Source: Pseudomonas sp. KNUC1026 (GTDB taxonomy: Bacteria; Pseudomonadota; Gammaproteobacteria; Pseudomonadales; Pseudomonadaceae). From it: 64,000 nucleotides of DNA. The DNA lies in contig NZ_CP087138.1 in assembly GCF_021650705.1 (NCBI RefSeq), positions 5,157,222 through 5,221,221 of the forward strand. The letters are read 5' to 3'. The translations under genes and the position numbers were made by a program. Below are positions 61,150 to 64,000 of this stretch, piece by piece. Every line of letters begins with the position of its first letter. The stretch's first letter is position 1. The notes beneath the pieces are model-generated. The model was not told the DNA's origin. It worked only from the letters and a program-made list of their open reading frames with translations, and made no database searches.

Positions 61150-62556
61150 TCAGCGTTTGCTCGAGGCGACCATTGTGGTGCGCTCCTGGTCCATGCGAGC
61201 CATGAGTGTCTGGCTCTGCTGCATGAAGCGGCCCTTCTCACCCTTGGCGATAGGGTCGGCCATCGGCAGCTTCTGGCCCAGCGGATCTACGTGCACGCCG
61301 TTGACCTGGAATTCGTAATGAACGTGAGGGCCGGTGGCCAGGCCAGTGGTGCCGATATAACCAATCACCTGGCCTTGCTTGACCGGTGAGCCGTCACGTA
61401 TGCCTTTGGCGAACCCCTGCATGTGCCCATAAAGTGTGCGGTAGGTGTTGCCGTGCTGAATGATCACCGTGTTGCCGTAGCCACCCTTGCGCCCGGCGAG
61501 GATTACCTTGCCGTCGCCGGTCGCCTTGATTGGCGTACCGCGCGCAGCCGCGTAGTCCACGCCCTGGTGGGCACGGATCTTGTTCAGGATGGGGTGAGCG
61601 CGGGCGCCGGAGAAGCGCGAGCTGATGCGAGCGAAGTCCACCGGTGAGCGCACGAAGGCCTTGCGCATGCTGTTGCCGTCGGCGGTGTAGTAGCTCGAGT
61701 TGCCTTGCTTGTTGGTGTAGCGCACGGCGGTATAGGTTTTGCCGCGGCTCACGAAGCGTGCCGAAAGGATGCTGCCGGTGCTGACGACCTTGCCATCCAG
61801 CACGCGCTGCTCATAGATCACGTCGAATTGGTCGCCTTGGCGGATGTCCTGGGTGAAGTCCAGGTCGTAGCCGAAGATATTGGCCAGGTCCAGCACCTGA
61901 GTATGTGACAGGCCAGACTTCTGCGCGGATAGCGACAAGGAACTGTTGATCACGCCGTGGGCATAGGCGCTGCGTACCACAGGTTTCTCGATGACCTTTT
62001 CGAACGCGAAAGTATCGCCCTTGCGGTTCAGGCGAATGGTTTCGAGATGGCTTACTTGCGAGTGAAGGCTTTGCAGTTGGCCGTCGGGCGAGAGCTCGAA
62101 CTGCAGCACCTGGCCGCGCTGCAGGCGGGTGAACTGCTTGGCCTGCGGGTTGCTGTCGAGTGCTGCCTGCACATCGCTTGCGGAGAGGCCGACCTTCTGG
62201 AACAGGGTGGAGAGCGTATCACCCTTGGCTACAAGCACTTGCCGATGGGTTTGTGGATCAGGCTTCTCGGGTGTGGCTGGACGTTGCGCAGTCGCCTCTG
62301 GGGTGGCGTCCGGGTTTTCGATTTCGGCAAAAGGAGAGGCGTCGCTTTGCGGGGCAGCCTCAGGGGAGGGCTCCGGCTCGCCTTTGAGGGTGTCGGAAGG
62401 TGAAGGCATATCGAGGGTGAGCGAAGTACGCTTTGCTTCTACTTCGCTGGAAGGGAATACAAGCAGCGCCAGGCTGAGCAGGGCTGCGATTCCGCTGGCT
62501 GCCAAAATGTGGCTTTTGGGGTAGAAAGGGGGCGATTTTGGAGGGGTTTGGGTCAT
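61150..62556 (-). CDS. M23-family peptidoglycan endopeptidase (MepM-like)
   Basis: A 468-residue membrane-anchored protein. A short cytoplasmic start is followed by a membrane segment (HILAASGIAALLSLALLVF), a proline- and glutamate-rich linker, a LysM/OapA-like domain (QVLVAKGDTLSTLFQKVGLSA) and a C-terminal LytM metallopeptidase with HQGVDYAAARGTPI, the zinc ligands and HVHYEFQV. It cuts peptide cross-links so that the wall can expand. ATG 62556 was chosen; the frame is open to 62661 and would add a hydrophobic N-terminus that is not typical. It is divergent from tyrS. Confidence 0.92.
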   Translation of the reverse strand: MTQTPPKSPPFYPKSHILAASGIAALLSLALLVFPSSEVEAKRTSLTLDMPSPSDTLKGEPEPSPEAAPQSDASPFAEIENPDATPEATAQRPATPEKPDPQTHRQVLVAKGDTLSTLFQKVGLSASDVQAALDSNPQAKQFTRLQRGQVLQFELSPDGQLQSLHSQVSHLETIRLNRKGDTFAFEKVIEKPVVRSAYAHGVINSSLSLSAQKSGLSHTQVLDLANIFGYDLDFTQDIRQGDQFDVIYEQRVLDGKVVSTGSILSARFVSRGKTYTAVRYTNKQGNSSYYTADGNSMRKAFVRSPVDFARISSRFSGARAHPILNKIRAHQGVDYAAARGTPIKATGDGKVILAGRKGGYGNTVIIQHGNTYRTLYGHMQGFAKGIRDGSPVKQGQVIGYIGTTGLATGPHVHYEFQVNGVHVDPLGQKLPMADPIAKGEKGRFMQQSQTLMARMDQERTTMVASSKR

Positions 62557-62774
62557 GGTTTCGGCTTTTGAATGTGGAAAAGATGAAGAGGTGAAGATGA
62601 ACGTAACAATGAAGATGATGAAATAACTGTATAAAATATAACCAAAAGGGTGATGAGGCAACCCTCGCAGACGCTCAAGGTGTTGCAGGAAGTCACATTT
62701 GCCTTGGGCTTGGCCCTGTGCAGCCGATCTTGTATGTTTGCGGCCTTTGAAACTGAACCTTGCGGGCTTCCTTT

Positions 62775-63974
62775 ATGTACTCGGTAGAAGAGCAACTGGC
62801 GCTGATCAAGCGTGGTGCGGATGAACTGTTGGTCGAGGCTGAGCTTGTCGAAAAGCTCAAGCTGGGGCGTCCCCTGCGTATCAAGGCTGGTTTCGACCCG
62901 ACCGCACCGGACCTGCACCTGGGGCATACGGTGCTCATCAACAAGCTGCGCCAGTTCCAGGAGCTTGGGCATCAGGTGATTTTCCTGATCGGTGACTTCA
63001 CAGGGATGATCGGCGACCCGAGTGGCAAGAGTGCAACGCGCCCTCCCTTGACCAGGGAGCAGGTGCTGGCCAACGCGGAAACCTATAAGTCGCAAGTGTT
63101 CAAGATCCTTGACCCGGCGCGTACCGAGGTGGCGTTCAACTCCACCTGGATGGACAAGATGGGGCCGGCTGACTTCATTCGCCTGACTTCCCAATACACC
63201 GTTGCGCGCATGCTTGAGCGTGACGACTTCCAGAAGCGCTACGCCGGCAATCAACCGATCGCGATCCACGAGTTTCTTTATCCACTGGTGCAGGGGTACG
63301 ACTCCGTTGCACTCCAGGCTGATGTGGAACTGGGCGGTACCGACCAGAAATTCAACCTGCTGATGGGGCGTGAGCTTCAGCGCGCCTACGGGCAGCCTGC
63401 CCAGAACATCCTGACCATGCCGCTGCTCGAAGGGCTGGACGGGGTGAAGAAGATGTCCAAGTCGCTGAACAACTATGTAGGTATCCAGGAAGCCCCGGGG
63501 GCGATGTTCACCAAGCTGGTATCGATGCCTGACAGCCTGATGTGGCGTTACTACGAGCTGCTGAGCTTCCGCTCGATGGAACAGATCGAGCAGTTGAAGG
63601 CTGATGTGGCAGCCGGCGCCAACCCGCGCGACATCAAGATCCTGTTGGCAGAAGAGCTGATCGAGCGTTTCCATGGCCGCGAGGCGGCTGAGTCTGCACA
63701 CCGTGCTGCGGGTAATCGTATGAAGGACGGTGAGCTTCCTGAGGATCTACCTGAGGTTGTGGTCTGTTCCTGCGAAGCATTGCCGATCAGTGCCGTGCTT
63801 AATAAAGCAGGCCTGGTGAAGAACGCCGCTGCTGCGCGCGACCTGCTCGCTGCGGGAAGTGTGAAGGTAGATGGTGAAGTCGTGGATCGTGACTTCGTAT
63901 TCGCTGTGGGGGCATCCCATGTATGCCAGGCAGGAAAGAAGGCTTTCGCACGGATCTTCATCAAAGCTGAATAA
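62775..63974 (+). CDS. tyrS: tyrosyl-tRNA synthetase
   Basis: A 399-residue class I synthetase. The HIGH signature reads DLHLGHT near residue 46 and the KMSKS signature is intact (KKMSKSLNNYVG). The C-terminal S4 RNA-binding domain contains LLAAGSVKVDGEVVDRDF. ATG 62775 gives MYSVEEQLALIKRGADELL; an upstream TTG is not supported. In pseudomonads this gene often precedes an rRNA operon, which would lie beyond the right edge. Confidence 0.97.
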   Translation: MYSVEEQLALIKRGADELLVEAELVEKLKLGRPLRIKAGFDPTAPDLHLGHTVLINKLRQFQELGHQVIFLIGDFTGMIGDPSGKSATRPPLTREQVLANAETYKSQVFKILDPARTEVAFNSTWMDKMGPADFIRLTSQYTVARMLERDDFQKRYAGNQPIAIHEFLYPLVQGYDSVALQADVELGGTDQKFNLLMGRELQRAYGQPAQNILTMPLLEGLDGVKKMSKSLNNYVGIQEAPGAMFTKLVSMPDSLMWRYYELLSFRSMEQIEQLKADVAAGANPRDIKILLAEELIERFHGREAAESAHRAAGNRMKDGELPEDLPEVVVCSCEALPISAVLNKAGLVKNAAAARDLLAAGSVKVDGEVVDRDFVFAVGASHVCQAGKKAFARIFIKAE

Positions 63975-63989
63975 TTTCCGAAATAGGGG

Positions 63990-63995
63990 TTGACG
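63990..63995 (+). promoter_or_regulatory. possible -35 element at the right edge
   Basis: TTGACG preceded by GGGG lies 16 bp after the tyrS stop, at the end of the window. In related genomes a strong rRNA-operon promoter with such a GGGGTTGAC start follows tyrS. The -10 is outside the window. Confidence 0.35.
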
Positions 63996-64000
63996 GTTTT

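Noticed and set aside
61150..62661. Longer M23 peptidase from the upstream start
   Set aside because: It would add a second hydrophobic segment before the family-typical start MTQTPPKSPPFYPK, with no ribosome site at 62661.

Overview
The window reads as a high-GC Pseudomonas chromosome, most likely of the P. putida group. The evidence is gene content and order: the lysine-catabolic pair davBA, the MurNAc-recycling pair amgK-murU, a flavoprotein of the family named after P. putida PP_4765, the lptD-surA-pdxA-ksgA-apaG-apaH series, trpE/trpGDC followed by a vfr/crp regulator, and coq7, erpA, anmK and tyrS. There are no transposases, integrases, CRISPR arrays, tRNA or rRNA genes. The last bases contain a TTGAC element that may belong to the promoter of a gene beyond the window.

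Region 1 (1-12.3 kb, minus strand) is a surface-polysaccharide operon read right to left from a strong sigma-70-type promoter near 12.27 kb, with a leader of about 290 nt. In transcription order it encodes a PhyH-type Fe(II)/2-oxoglutarate oxygenase, a VioA-like sugar aminotransferase, a Wzx flippase, a GT2 glycosyltransferase, a Wzb phosphatase, a Wzc tyrosine kinase, a WbqC protein, an RfaH-type antiterminator, another GT2, a GT4, an O-antigen polymerase/ligase-type membrane protein, and one gene cut by the left edge. It is the best candidate here for an undescribed system: a glycan probably containing a modified 4-amino-4,6-dideoxyhexose, made by an operon that carries its own antiterminator.

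Region 2 (12.6-15.8 kb) is lysine catabolism: davB, davA and an Lrp-type regulator, with a repeat between davB and davA and a direct-repeat operator candidate upstream of davB. Region 3 (16-23.2 kb) holds an unknown membrane protein, a CPBP-family protein, a flavoprotein, a histone deacetylase-like hydrolase, a GNAT acetyltransferase, tesB and a HAD phosphatase, joined directly to plsY. That junction appears to differ from the reference P. putida order. Region 4 (23.3-30.4 kb) is folB-folK, a REP array, cca, and the spoVR-yeaH-prkA stress operon.

Region 5 (30.7-40.7 kb) has glpE, apaH, apaG, ksgA, pdxA, surA and lptD on the minus strand, divergent from amgK-murU-djlA. Region 6 (40.7-48.9 kb) has a DUF3530 protein, a two-component system and a polyamine-type ABC transporter. 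Region 7 (49-64 kb) has rpe-gph-trpE, trpGDC, a lipoate-ligase-like gene, vfr/crp, osmC, coq7, a HIT protein, an SDR, a DUF805 protein, hemJ, erpA, anmK, an M23 peptidase and tyrS. AmgK, MurU and AnmK are three steps of one cell-wall recycling route.

Twelve otherwise well-conserved genes carry single-base frameshifts, mostly in short runs of one base: the GT4 gene, the 16-kb membrane gene, the CPBP gene, cca, prkA, apaH, ksgA, amgK, the histidine kinase, trpE, trpG and the SDR gene. Correcting one base in each restores a full-length protein. Uncorrected sequencing error is the simplest explanation. These genes are typed as pseudogenes only because the reading frame is broken as given.
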